A stretch of 64,000 bases of DNA from Conus ventricosus (Eukaryota; Mollusca; Gastropoda; Neogastropoda; Conidae): NCBI GenBank assembly GCA_018398815.1, contig CM031626.1, positions 41,419,872-41,483,871 on the forward strand, in the 5' to 3' direction. The position numbers and the translations under genes were made by a program. Numbering within the stretch: the first letter of the stretch is position 1; each line of letters opens with the position of its first letter. The notes beneath the pieces were generated by a model. That model saw nothing but the letters and a program-made list of their open reading frames with translations, made no database searches and was not told where the DNA came from. Positions 41,263 to 52,564 of the stretch are shown piece by piece.

Positions 41263-41351
41263 AGAGAACTAATAAATACCAATTTCTAGCTTCCCCGCCC
41301 CGAAACTTGTTGAGGGGCGGGGAAGCTAGAATTGGTATTTATTAGTTCTCT
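41263..41351. repeat. Right terminal palindrome of element B
   Basis: Reverse complement of the left palindrome, including the loop and the unpaired A, so the two ends are in simple inverted orientation with no sign of loop flipping. Confidence 0.9.
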
Positions 41352-41356
41352 AGAGT
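41352..41356. repeat. Target site duplication, element B right (AGAGT)
   Basis: Direct repeat of 25819-25823. Confidence 0.8.
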
Positions 41357-41663
41357 CGTAAGTGTAAGGGAGAAAACAGGAATTGACGTTCAATGGTTGC
41401 ACCACTTGTTTCACCAGTTTGTGATGGACCACTTTGATGACTGTCAGCCTCCCACCAGGTCTGTGACATTAGTCTGCCAAGATTAATTCTAAGTTGCGAC
41501 TCAAATGTTTTCATGAGGACAACTTTGGTTTCATTCAAAAGGATTTTTTTCTTTTGAACTCCATGTGATGACAGTCTCACTGCATTATGGACCAGAATAC
41601 ACGTCATCACTCGTAGTTTTAGTCAGTATCTCTAACGTTCTCATTTTTTTAATAATCCAGGTG

Positions 41664-43740
41664 TCACATTTTTTGCTGAGAACGCAACAGTTTCAGAAAA
41701 CGGAGTTCTTGTGCTCTGCGCCGTTTTTCCAGAATTACATTCAAAGTGTAAAGGAACGGGTTGATTGCTGAATTGAGTGGTAAGACGAGAATGGCCATTC
41801 CAACATTGACCTCCCCTGGAATGACGACCCCAGAAGCAGCCAGAACCCCACATAGACCGATTGGAAACCAGCACAGAAAATCTGACATTGCAATGGATAG
41901 GAGACGCCTGGCAATGGCTGCCTCTTTGGATTGCACAGACATGGTACTTACGTCTGTGGTCTTTGACAGCTGAGCAGATATTGTGTTACTCCTCACTGAC
42001 AAGTAAATAAGGAACTGACCCACACCAGTTGCAAGAAATAGGATCAGATTGCAAACGACCATGAGACTAAAAGAGTAAATGTGACCAGGAAAGTCTGCTC
42101 TGGTAACAGGCAATGGAATACAAATTCCAGACTGTTGGAAAAACTCCCAGTGTGAGGTTACAGGAAGCAGAGGCACCATTGCCAGTGTAAGTCCTAGTGT
42201 CCACATGATGGCACAGGCAATGTTAGCTGATCTCCTTCCAAACCGAATTTGGCTGAAAGGAAAACGAAGTACAAGAAAACGATCCAAAGTAATGAAACAA
42301 ATTATGAACGCTGATAGTTCAGATGATAGCAAGGATAAGAACCCTGCTATGCTACAAGCTACACTCCTTTTCCATGCATTTTCATTCCAAATATAACTGC
42401 CTGCATAAATGTGGTCAGCCGCACCAATAAAGATTAAATACACTCCCATTAAAAAGTCAGAAACACACAAATGCAGAACAAATGTTACAAAACCAGTGTT
42501 GATGCTTTTTGACAAAAAATGTATTCGGTAGACAAAGCCACCAATGTTACCCAAAACAGCCAACAGAGCGAAGATGATTAAAGCATAACGGTAAGCAACG
42601 GCTCTTAACAAGTCACTACAAGACGAGATTTCATCAGATGGAGCCAAACACTTGCCTTGGAAATTGTCTGGTAAAACTGCAGAGCAACACACTTTAAAGT
42701 TATCTGCAGAAACATACACAAGACTTGTCATTTGTTTTATGAAATCTGGATCAAAGTCAGATATTGGACAACCCTGTAAATTGAAAGTACGAAGATTTTG
42801 AAGCGATCCTTGCTCCAATATAACCCTAATGACAAATCTAGAACTTGTAAGTTTGGCATGAGAGCTGACAAGATTCTCATATTCATATAGGTTACATTGG
42901 TGTGGGAAATATTGAAGATCACCAGTGATGGGTGTACATATTTCTTTTGGACATGATGAATGCCACCTGTCATGGGATTACCTGCCACATTTAATCTTCG
43001 AAGTTGAGGCATTCCTGTAAAGTCGCTAAAATTGACTGAATGAAGCAGGTTTTTACTAAGATCCCAGCTGTGAAGATTGAGTAGAAAGACCTGTGTTAAC
43101 CTCCTCCATCCACACGCCTGTACACCCAGGTGGATGAGCATGAAGTTAGAGGTGATGTCAGTCATATGTATTCCACTACCTGAAGTTTCCAGGTAACGTA
43201 GATTTAGGAAAGAGCTAACTAGAAAGGTGCGGTTGCAGGTGAAGGCAAAACCATAACAGACACAAGGCTGAGGACAGGCAATGTCACACGCCAGTTCATC
43301 ATCATGCAGTGGACACTGTGGCTGACCATCACACAAGTTTTCACGTGTATACAGATTAATTTCTGTCTGTCGCGACATCGATAAAACCCTGGGCATGTGG
43401 TGTAATGTTCACAGTCCACTTCATCCTCACGACCCGGGCAGTCGATCATGTCATTACACCTGACGTAGACAGGGAGACAGTAGCCATCATGGTGACACTG
43501 GAAATGAGTGTCTGGGCACTGTGGGTTGTTTTCTGGTAGGGAGTGATGGTGAACTCCCCATGCATGTTCAGGTGGATCACAGCTGGAGGGCGTATGTTAT
43601 GATACACATAGTAACTGAAGTCAAACCAGCAGTCTGCCTCGTCTTTGTTTGTCACACAGTCTTTTCTCCCGTCACATCTGTAGTCTTCATCTACACACTG
43701 AACAGAAGCACCAACAACTTGTCTTATGAACGAAAATGAT
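41664..43740 (-). pseudogene. GRL101-like LDLa-LRR GPCR, copy 2, frameshifted
   Basis: Better preserved receptor copy. N to C: LDLa module (43620-43710, YRCDGRKDCVTNKDEADC), further Cys-rich LDLa-like modules (43260-43520, including CDGQPQCPLHDDELAC), leucine-rich segments (42840-43100), then an uninterrupted 384-codon frame (41664-42818) with a Cys-rich hinge and seven hydrophobic helices. Key parts: LCVSDFLMGVYLIF (helix 2), TLDRFLVLRFPF, DFLCWFPIGLCGVL (helix 6), NSAINPFLYT (helix 7) and a basic tail. Compared with copy 1, 2 bp are lost near 43340 and about 10 bp near 42825, which break the frame. Upstream exons are not seen. An LDLa-bearing receptor of this class probably binds a peptide or lipoprotein-like ligand; unknown here. 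Confidence 0.85.
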
Positions 43741-44029
43741 ACACTGCATTTCTGTGAAAACGTAAGTGTAACAATAAATAGATAGATAGACAAAGAAAGA
43801 AAGAAAGTACCTAAATAAATGAATGAAAAAACCCATGCACTCGATCTAAGTATTCAAACAAAGTTGAAAACTGTCAGAATTATAAAAAAAAGTTTCCATG
43901 AATGTTTAAGAATGGAAGAAATAATGAGAATTCAATTCTTATAAGTGTTCCCTGATCTAGTTTCCAGGTCCTTTGAATGTTACACAAAAACAAATGGTTC
44001 ACCAACCACGACCAAAAAACCCCCACATC

Positions 44030-44084
44030 ACACACACACGACACACCACACACACACACACAACACACACACACACACACCAAC

Positions 44085-44123
<39 letters not shown>

Positions 44124-44341
44124 GTATGTACACATGCACAGACTCAAATAAAGACCCCGCACCCACACACACATACCACAACACATGCAAACACATACAT
44201 ACATGCAAACAAACAGGCAGGACATACAACAAACAGGCACACACACATACAAACACATACACACATACATACAGACAGGCAGACAAATAAAAAACACACA
44301 TACACACACACACATACTCACACAAACCACACACACACAAC

Positions 44342-44379
<38 letters not shown>

Positions 44380-44398
44380 ACACAACACACACCACACA

Positions 44399-44435
<37 letters not shown>

Positions 44436-44436
44436 T
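44030..44436. repeat. CA/TACA microsatellite
   Basis: CA arrays with CATACA interruptions, ending at a G-homopolymer (44451-44464). Long His-Thr or Cys-Val frames across it are not genes. Confidence 0.9.
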
Positions 44437-44765
44437 AATGATGAAATTATTGGGGGGGGGGGGGTGGATGTGAGATAATGTTGTGCCATAATGTCATTTT
44501 CAATCTAATTTATTTTCTAAAAAGTAATGGTAAAACTTCAACACGAAATGTTAAGCAAACTGGATATCGAAACATGGGGCGAATTTAATATACACATTAA
44601 AGAATAACAAGCGCCCACATCCATGTTGCATTGGTTAGCAACTGTTGCTTTTTTGTCTGCAATGCATTGAGTCTTTCTGACCCATTGTTTACCTAATATA
44701 GATCATTGTTTTTTCTGTCCTATCGGGAGTTCAGTATGCAAATCGTAAAATAGTTCTGCCAATTT
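44437..44765. other. Unannotated flank of the LTR element
   Basis: About 330 bp of AT-rich sequence with no recognised feature. Confidence 0.4.
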
Positions 44766-44771
44766 AAACGT
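44766..44771. repeat. Target site duplication of LTR element, left (AAACGT)
   Basis: AAACGT precedes the first LTR base and recurs right after the last LTR base (54644-54649). Confidence 0.7.
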
Positions 44772-46865
44772 TGTCACGAGTTTGTCCAACAGCCTATGAC
44801 GATTGATCCATCTAGGTGGAGGAAATATTCATTTATTTATTGTAGTCGTTGTTGTCGCATATACCGTCCCTTAATGTGTCTTGTGGTGTGGTTCACCTTT
44901 GGTGAGGTTTAGCTCAGTTAGTTTACTATTCTTCTCTCTCTCTCTAATTCCCACTGCCCGTGCAATTCATTCCTGCCAGGTTCACGGTGGCTGTATCTAT
45001 TTTCTTTGTACTGGCTTGTCTCTATCGGCCTCTGCTCCTGTCATTTTACCTGACGCACGTGCATATTCCCTCTTAGAATTGATGTATGCTCACTGTTGAC
45101 GTGGACGTGGCATGTCGGCTGCCATCGTTTAGGAGGTTATACTCTTCACTCGAGCGAAGATGTCTCCTGGGAGCGCCTGCTCCGGTCCTGGTTCTTCACC
45201 TTATCGTCGAAGGTACAGTACGGTACTTTTTCAATCCTAAAGTCGGCCTGTAGGAGGGAGACATCACTACATCGTTTTCCGCATCTGCGCTGCTGCTCTC
45301 TCGACTGACAGAGGGCAGAGAGAGTCCATTGACATCCGCCACTTCTGGGTCACCCACGGGTAGCTGGTAAGCATCAGTTTTCGTGGTTCGGGTTTGTTGT
45401 GTTTTTTTTTGTTGTGATGCCTGCCTAATTCTTCTCTTTGCGCAATTTCTTTTGGTTTCAAATTAAACAGACATATTGTTTGATACGCACTTTTTCCTGG
45501 TTAATTCAATCTTTAACCTGGCCAATTCTAACTTATATCCAAATTCCTTCCTCCTTTATGCATCTGGATGCGGTAGTCGGTGGGGATGAGAGAACCTGGT
45601 GAATCAGGTTCTACCTTGCTGGTCCTCGCTCGTCGCCCCTGTCACATTCGCCGGACTCTTATTCTTCGCCACAGTCGGTCTGTGTGTGCAAGAATCGCGT
45701 TATAGTTCGCGAGCGTGCGTACCATGATTAGTTTGTTGGATGCGTGGGGGGAAATTTGTGTATTCTGAAAGTTTGCCATAAAATGTAGATAATTGTGCCA
45801 TTGACTTATTATTATTTGCAAATCTGGGTGGCAGATGTAAGCCATGTTGCTTTATTAGTTCAATTCCAAAGAAAGGAAATGGTTAAACGTGAGTGGAGAG
45901 AAGGATGAAGATGAATCGATTTGTTTTATAGTTTGTTAATTTAAGCATTCTCTTACCTGCTACGTAGGAGAAGACTTTTAATGAACATTTCCTTGATTTC
46001 GTTGTTTGCTGAGTTATGCTCGTGACAGGTGTGAGCTGTGGTTGTTTGGTGTAATTAGTAGACCTGCCCCCCTCGCCCATCATGCGAGTGGCTGTTAGGT
46101 TTAACAGCCATGTGTCAGACAGTACTGACTGCGAGTTCCAGTACCCGTCTTTCTACTTTCCCCCAGTTTACCTTTCCCTCCTCCCGAGACTTCACCCGGA
46201 GCCCGCACTGTTGTTACGCGCACATGTTGGTACCGCGCACTGTTGGTACGCACACTCTGGATGACCGCGCAACAGGATGGTAACGGCGCACCTGATGGGG
46301 GCCACCGCACAGGTGGGGACCAAGCACTGGTTTGAGGGCCCACGACTGGTGAAAAGCCGTGACTTGGCTAGACGGTCCTGATCCCCGTCAAGGACCACCA
46401 CAACCACGCCCGTTCCCCGAGACGCGCTCTCCACCGTCTGTTTGTGCGTGACGAGGGTGTCGTGGGCCTTGAACAAATCTCTTCAAGAACCGAACCGGTT
46501 TGGGACAACCCAGTGCGACAGGTGTTCCAGAAGACTTGGAGAGGCAAGGGTGGTGAGGCACTACAGACAGGGAAATGGATGGATGCTGGAATATTTTTTT
46601 ATGAGTTAGATTGCGTATGTGTGTATTGAAATGCTCGGAGGGTGGATTGTGCATGTTGTGTGGTGTTTGGAATGCTTGATGTGATTGTGGCATAGTGCAT
46701 GCTGAAATATTTATTATTGTGATTGCGTGTGTTGATGTGTAATAATGGGGTTTTTGTATCGTAATTGTTGTGGTCTCTTGCAGGCGTGTTATGTCATTCA
46801 CTCCCTTCACGCCCATCCTAAACCGATCCTGTCAGGGCAGAACCTCCAGGGGTCGGTCGTTGACA
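44772..46865 (+). repeat. 5' LTR (2.09 kb)
   Basis: Begins TGTCACGAGTTTG and ends GTCGTTGACA. Aligns along its whole length with 52565-54643, with many one-base indels. Contains no ORF of interest. Confidence 0.85.
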
Positions 46866-46869
46866 TGTT

Positions 46870-46886
46870 TGTGGGCTCGTCCGGGT
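46870..46886 (+). promoter_or_regulatory. Primer binding site, tRNA-Pro-like
   Basis: TGTGGGCTCGTCCGGG lies four bases after the 5' LTR. It differs at one early position from the complement of the tRNA-Pro 3' end used by some retroviruses (TGGGGGCTCGTCCGGG). Confidence 0.65.
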
Positions 46887-47700
46887 TGTGAAGGGCTCCT
46901 GACTGTCTCCTCTCTCTTCGCGGAGTATCTTTCCAGTTCTGTCTGTTTTTATAACGTTTAGTTAGTTTTGTCTGTTTTGTTTGTGGGTGTTGGCCGGGTG
47001 ACTCTAGCGTGTAGGATCTGGGTGGACTAAGGAACACCTGTGACTGGGAGTCGAGGTGGGGACCAGGGGAATCGACCGCGCCAGTACTCCCTCGCCGGGT
47101 GCCCACTGCAGTACGGCCGTAGTTTTTTGCCTTTCTGATGCCGCTCAGTCTGGCCATACCTGTTTTGTAGTTAGCCAGTTAGTTTTTTTTTTTTTTTACT
47201 CGGTGGTTATTGAGTACAGGTTGTATCAGAACTTCAGTGTCTTTTTTTTTTTTTTCTCGGATTCCGTCTGCCCAGTTTGTTTTTTTTTTCCGGCCAGCCC
47301 CACGCACTGTTGCTCGTGCTGGGAGCGGCGGTGTTGGCCAGAGTGGGGGCAGCCGACATAGTTTTTTTTTGTTTGTTTTCGGGCAGCCCCACCGCACTGT
47401 TGCTCGTGCGTGGAGCGCTGTGATGCCAGAGTGGGACAGCCGGAACTTGTCCCCACACACACACACACACACACACAACACACCACACACACACACACAT
47501 ATCTGTTTTCAAGTGAAGTGTCTTTCCCCTTATTTGAAAACCGTAGATATTGTTGTCATGGCGACTCCGCGCTGTGTATGGCGACTCGGGCGTCGAAGAA
47601 GATAAGGTTTCAGAATGTAGTCCCCTACTAATAGTACCAGTACTTCGACTACCAGTGACTTCCACTTATACCGTGCTGTAGCCATTAGTCCACGAGTACT
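46887..47700 (+). other. Leader with tandem duplication and CA run
   Basis: Untranslated leader of the LTR element. T-rich runs and a roughly 95-bp block containing CAGCCCCACGCACTGTTGCT occur twice (47290-47365 and 47380-47450). A short CA array is at 47453-47500. Confidence 0.55.
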
Positions 47701-48925
47701 TCACTACCTCTTCACTAGGGGATCTTCCTGGTTAGACCCCGACTGCACTTCCGCTCGGAAGCGTCAGAGAATAGCAAGCAACTGTGGGCATTCTGTGAGT
47801 CGCCAGAAACAGAAGCCCCTTCTCTTCTCCATGCATCCCCCGAATGGAGTATGCTGGAGACTTTCCTCATTGAAAAAGGCCGAGACCCAAGGGACGGGTC
47901 AAAACGGTCTCCTCCCGTGTCGGATGGTGGAAATCCTGCCCAGGACATCACTTCCGTCCTGATGAACCTGTAGTCGACAGCGACGATAGGATGAAGCCCT
48001 TCCGTCGGAAAGAAACTCGGCGTAGGGAAGAGGCTTCCAGGCAGGAAGCCCTGTTGTAGGGAAAGTTGGATAGATGGAGGCTCTACGTAAGAGGATTAGA
48101 TCATCGTAGGGAAGAGGAAACTTGGGCGTAGGCAGAGGCTTCCAGACAGGAAGCTCTGCGTAAGAGGAGGCTGCCAACAGGAGGCTCTACGTAGAGAAGA
48201 GATGAACCACTTCTTTCGCGGACATTCCCGCATCTGTAAATCAATGGTTAATCACCAGGCAGTGATAGAGTTAGAGCCCAAAGTTAAAGCAAGTCCAGAG
48301 ATCAGACCTAGTGAGGACATAGATATGTTCTTAGAGAATTTGACAAGGAAGATACATCATACCAATTCTGAGGAACAAAAAGCCATGCAACAATTTTTCT
48401 TGGTTTTCAGGTACTGCAAGAGGTGTGTGCATCACTCTAAAATGAAGCGCGACTTATGAGACATGCGTTGGCTTCTTGCGTAAGCGTTCCACCTTACCCC
48501 AGCGAAGTATAGGAGAAGTTCAGGTCCCTGAAAAAGATAACGACTAGACCTACAGCAGTTTGGAGATAGCTGCGCATAACGCAAGTACTGCGTCAGTTTG
48601 GCTAAGTGGAGCTTGAGGCATCTGATTCTCATCGAACAGCTGACCAACACCGTGTCCCCAGAGTTGAGGATCCGAAGCGAGACAGCACCTCAGGATTTCG
48701 CGCGCTGCGATTCATACCGCTGAGTAGTTTTGCTGAACCTAGGTCTTATGGGCACCGCCCAATACGGACAGGAAGACCCCCCAGGATTTTGGTGGCAACA
48801 AGGCGCCGACACTGCTAGCGGGTCTAACAAGGCCACAGTTCAACGGGGAACCTCAGCACCCCGACCTGTGTTTTTCTTTTGGTCGTCCCGGCCACATTAG
48901 AAAGATTGTCCTAAAGCCGCCGTCG
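47700..48925 (+). pseudogene. gag: gag of the LTR element, frameshifted
   Basis: Structural polyprotein remnant. First an Arg/Glu-rich segment with repeats (REEASRQEAL twice, 48020-48170), likely a coiled coil. Then a capsid-like region (48202-48459; SEDIDMFLENLTRKI). Then a SCAN-like stretch around 48610-48720, in which LIEQLTNTVSPEL, RIRSETAPQDF and CDSYR can be read across one frame change. A zinc knuckle follows near 48868-48915 (C..FGRPGHIRK, partly corrupted). The SCAN-like capsid C-terminus is known from Gmr1-type gag. Frames are broken at several points. Confidence 0.65.
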
Positions 48926-48929
48926 ATCA

Positions 48930-49140
48930 TGGGGCTATTCCTTCCCATCGTCTCGTGCCTCGGCTTAACGTGGGTTTCCAACCCAGCTTCTGTGTACGGA
49001 GTGCCCAGTGTTTCTTACTGTTGTTGGTCTTCCTTGGTCGACACCATCAGGATTCGGGAGCATCAACGACTTTGTGATAAGATTGGTTTTCATCCTAGGC
49101 CCGCGGGCGCCAGTTATAATGTGTGCGGTTGGAGGCTGTT
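48930..49140 (+). pseudogene. Aspartic protease region, corrupted
   Basis: Weak match: LVDT followed after a frame change by SGFGSINDF at 49034-49070, resembling the VDTGSSGS-type active site of retroviral proteases. It sits between the zinc knuckle and the integrase, as expected. Confidence 0.4.
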
Positions 49141-49329
49141 TTACCTCCACCCGTCCTTCTGTACATCATATCCCTATCTCCTCCCCTTTCCACTTCTGTG
49201 GCGAAGTGGGGCCATCGCGGTGGACGACCTCTGTATTCCTTCTTCATAGGGAATACTAAATTACCTTTGCGAATGGACGCAGTACAGTCCGTGTCTACGA
49301 TCTGCCCGACAGGCTGTGTGGAGTTACCA

Positions 49330-50650
49330 CACCGCCAAAGCAAAGGCAGGAACAGAGAATTGCTTCCCGTTCTGCAGCCGATCTCTGACGAGGTTCTGGC
49401 AGGCCTAATCTCAACCCATGATCCGTCTTCAGGCCAAGGGACTTGATGTCCAACGCCTGCGACAACTGGTAATCGTCCTCTCAGTCCTGCCGACTCGCCA
49501 AAGGAGCTTCAGCTCCACAGAGGGGATCCTCTATGTTTTACAGAGGCAAATATCGTGTGGCCAAGCACTTGTCGTTCACCCAAAGCTTGAGAGGAATCAG
49601 TACTCACGCAGGACCCATGATTCACCATGCAGGTCAATATGGCTCAAAGTCGACTCTCGAGCGAGTTAGACTGGATTTCATCTGGCCAGGGATACTCACA
49701 GGTTAGGCAGTACTGCCGCAGCTGCGATACCTGCCAACGGATCAAACGCTAAGGGCCTTGAGGCGTGGTCCGTGGATCATGCCACAGGTTGGGTGACCAT
49801 TCAGCAAGGTTGGTGTCGACCTGGGGGACCCCATTAATCCACCATCCGATCGCCGGTCACCGCTTTGTAATCTTGGTAGTGGGGGTGGAATATACGCACT
49901 CGAAATCCGAGGCTGTCCCACTTTAGGACTTCGAGCCCCTACGGTAGCTGAAGCCTCTCTGGCAATTTTGGACGCGCACATGGCGAGCCAAGAAGAACCT
50001 TTACGGACCCAGGGCCCCAGTTTCTGTCCGAAATCATGAGAAGTGAACACTCTGCTCATGTTCACAAGAGACAACGTCCACGACCCTATCATGCGCAGGC
50101 CAATGGCCCTTGTCGAGCGTTTCAATGACGTTGAAGCAGAGTTGCGTCGCCTATGTGCAGAAACAACCTCGTGATGGAATACACTTTATTCCTGCTGTAC
50201 TGTTCGCTCTACAGAGTTCCAACAGGAAAGCACGCCGGTTTTCCCCCATATGAACACCTGTATGGCAGAACAGTACGCAGGACCACCAACATCCTGAACA
50301 GATGTGTTATACCCACGACGATGTGGAACCGGATGTTAAGGAGGAAAGTCGTTATGTGGTCAATCTGCGCAACCGCAATATCGCCGACACTTGCAGCTTG
50401 CACAGCAACAACTGCAGATCGGCAAAAACCCAGTACAGGCATTTGTACGACCGGGCGCAGAGTTGAACGCTGTTGAGCCAGGTGATGAGGTGTTTCTTCT
50501 CCCTTCCACAAAATGAAGAACCAAGTTGCAGCACTGCATGGCAGCCCTTTCGTAGTCAGCAGTCGGTGGTGACTGGGACTATAGAATCGCGTGCGAGGCA
50601 AAGAACGCCTGTATCAATGCCAACCTCAAGAAGGCATAACTTGTCGAACT
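49330..50650 (+). pseudogene. Gypsy-type integrase, frameshifted, upstream of RT
   Basis: Zinc-binding end YCRSCDTCQRIKR (49700-49745) preceded by a LDFIWPG-like block; core fragments VILVVGVEYTHSKSEAVPL (49870-49925) and a GPQF-like segment before 50040; FIPAVLFAL and GFPPYEHLYGRTVR (50180-50280); then a GPY/F-like C-terminal module (GDEVFLLP, 50480-50520; RLYQCQP near 50610). The frames change repeatedly. Its location before RT defines the element type. Confidence 0.75.
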
Positions 50651-50899
50651 GCGACGGAACTCAGTGCCATAGGCTTCACCCCCAGGTCGTTGTGGAGAGT
50701 GGCATGAGCAACGCCGTGTCGAGTGGTTCAGGATATCCCCACTGTTCCTCTCGTCGAGGATGAGTCCGTGGCAGGAATCTTTGCTTTGGTACAATCCTCT
50801 CCTCAGCTCAACAGAACAACTGCGCAGTAGTGCCAGGAATTCCAAGGACGTGCTCACAGACCCGGCCCCTGCACAGAAACCCTTGCGAGAGTACACTGG

Positions 50900-52210
50900 A
50901 ATAAACCACCGAGACCCCAATTAAGGGTGAAACAGTACCCTCTGCCTCACTCCCCAGACGTCTGCCATCCAACAGGAAGTGCAGGCCATCTAAGGTTGGG
51001 CATTGAACGTGCGAGTTCCCCGTACTCAATCCCACCATCTCCTGGATAAAGAAAAGGATGGCAAAATGAGGTTATGCGTCGATTTACGACGATTGAATAA
51101 GGTCTCCGGTTTGATGCGGAACCTATGCCGGATTCGATAGAATCATTCGCTCAGCTGAGTCAGGCCAACTATTTCTCCAAGTTTGAATCTCGCAAAGTGG
51201 GGGACTGTCAGATTCCCATGCGCCAGAGGATAAACGCCAAACGCATCACGACGCCGAGGGACAGTTCCAGTGGAACGTTAATGCCTTTTTGGTCTCAAGA
51301 CTGCGGAGCAATTTCCAGTCGCGTCATGCGACAATTGCTCCTCCCTCCTCGATACCCAGATCTCAACCAACTTCAAGGATGACCTGTTACTTAGTTTCTT
51401 AGAGATGGAACTTCGCACATCTCGCCCCTCCGTCGCCTTTTTCTATTCTTCGTTTGCGCGAGGTTCAGATGTCAGTCCCGACCTACCAAATGTCAGCTTA
51501 GGTCAGGAGACGAGAATTTCTTTTCTGGGGCATCAGTTGCAGCGGTGTTTGATCGCTCCTGAGGAAGACAAGGTGCCAAAATTGCAGGACGCCCAAGCCT
51601 CCTGGTACCAAAAGGGAATTGCTGGTCCATTCCATGGACCTTGCGAACTACGCAAGGTTCCATATCCAGGTACTTTGCAAAGGTTGCACCCTGTCCCCTC
51701 ACTGACCCTGCGAAAGGGAGGAAGCCAAAACTTTTGGTTTTGGGTGAGAGTTGCCAACAGCTTTTGGGACGCCTTTGAAGATCCCTGACCACGTCGTCCA
51801 GACCTGGCTCTCCCAGATCCCCGTCTTCCCATTTGTCCTGCGTACTGATGCTTCGCAGTGGGGATTGGGGCTGTGTTGCTACAGGAACAGGAAGGACTCC
51901 AACCGCTTGCTTACGCGAGCAAAAAACTCACTGATGCCGAGACTACGATACCACACGATTGAACAAGAGTGTTATAGCAGTCGTGAGTGGCATCAGGAAG
52001 GTTACCCCTACTTGTACGGCCATGAAGTATGTGCTGGAGATGAACACCATCCTCACCATACCCAGGACTCGATCCGTCCAGTCAGTCGCGACTTGAACAT
52101 GGGTTGGGCATTGGACACTGCAGAGTCATGCGATTCACTTTTCGCCATATCAAAACAAAACCCAAGGGTTCCAGCAATACCGTATGCCGACTATCTCAGC
52201 CGAGTCTAAT
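50900..52210 (+). pseudogene. Reverse transcriptase and RNase H, frameshifted
   Basis: DGKMRLCVDLRRLNKVS (about 51055-51110), MPDSIESFAQLSQANYFSKF (from 51125), CQIPMRQ, MPFWSQDCGAISSRVMRQLL (51280-51340), a degraded catalytic box read as TNFKDDLLL near 51370, and EISFLGHQLQ-type wording near 51515-51545. RNase H begins FVLRTDASQWGLG (51830-51870), followed by HTIEQECY, and ends YADYLSRV at 52209. Confidence 0.8.
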
Positions 52211-52547
52211 CAGCACATCGGTAAGGAAATACAGTCAGAGGGACACTTCCCGTCAACTAGAGTTTATATCCCCTTTTGGTCTCTGGTATCATGTAGAGAC
52301 AGTTTTTCACATCAGTGATGTTTAATGTAGTAGAATCACCAATGGATCGGATGTTATTTTGGTTGTTGAAGGTTTGCTTATTTGTTTTGATAAATAGTGG
52401 AATTATGTATTCTCCCCGGTGATTCATCGTTGAATGTTTGTATTGGATTTATCGTACCTCTGTCGATCACAGAGGGTTGGGTTCGTCCCATTGTTGTATT
52501 TGCCACATGCCAAGGTCAAAGGAGCACTGTATCTCAGAGAACAATGC

Positions 52548-52564
52548 TTTTTAGAAGTGGGGGT
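52548..52564 (+). promoter_or_regulatory. Polypurine tract
   Basis: TTTTTAGAAGTGGGGGT immediately before the 3' LTR; the purine run AGAAGTGGGGG is the expected plus-strand primer. Confidence 0.5.

Larger units (their letters stand above)
25824..41351 (+). mobile_element. Polinton/Maverick-like virus element, copy B
   Basis: A 15.5-kb insertion with about 305-bp terminal inverted repeats, 5-bp target duplication and a recognisable empty site at 434-452. It encodes a DDE integrase, type B DNA polymerase, capsid protein, packaging ATPase and eight conserved proteins of uncertain role, in three divergent transcription blocks. Integrase with protein-primed polymerase and FtsK/HerA-type ATPase is the defining set of Polintons/adintoviruses, which are thought to be able to form virions. 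Copy B retains several full-length genes (integrase, ATPase, 282-aa, 378-aa and coiled-coil proteins) but has frameshifts in polymerase, capsid and penton candidates. Confidence 0.88.

Noticed and set aside
48929..49446. Overlapping 80-107 codon frames as separate genes
   Set aside because: They are frame fragments of the LTR element's protease-integrase region.
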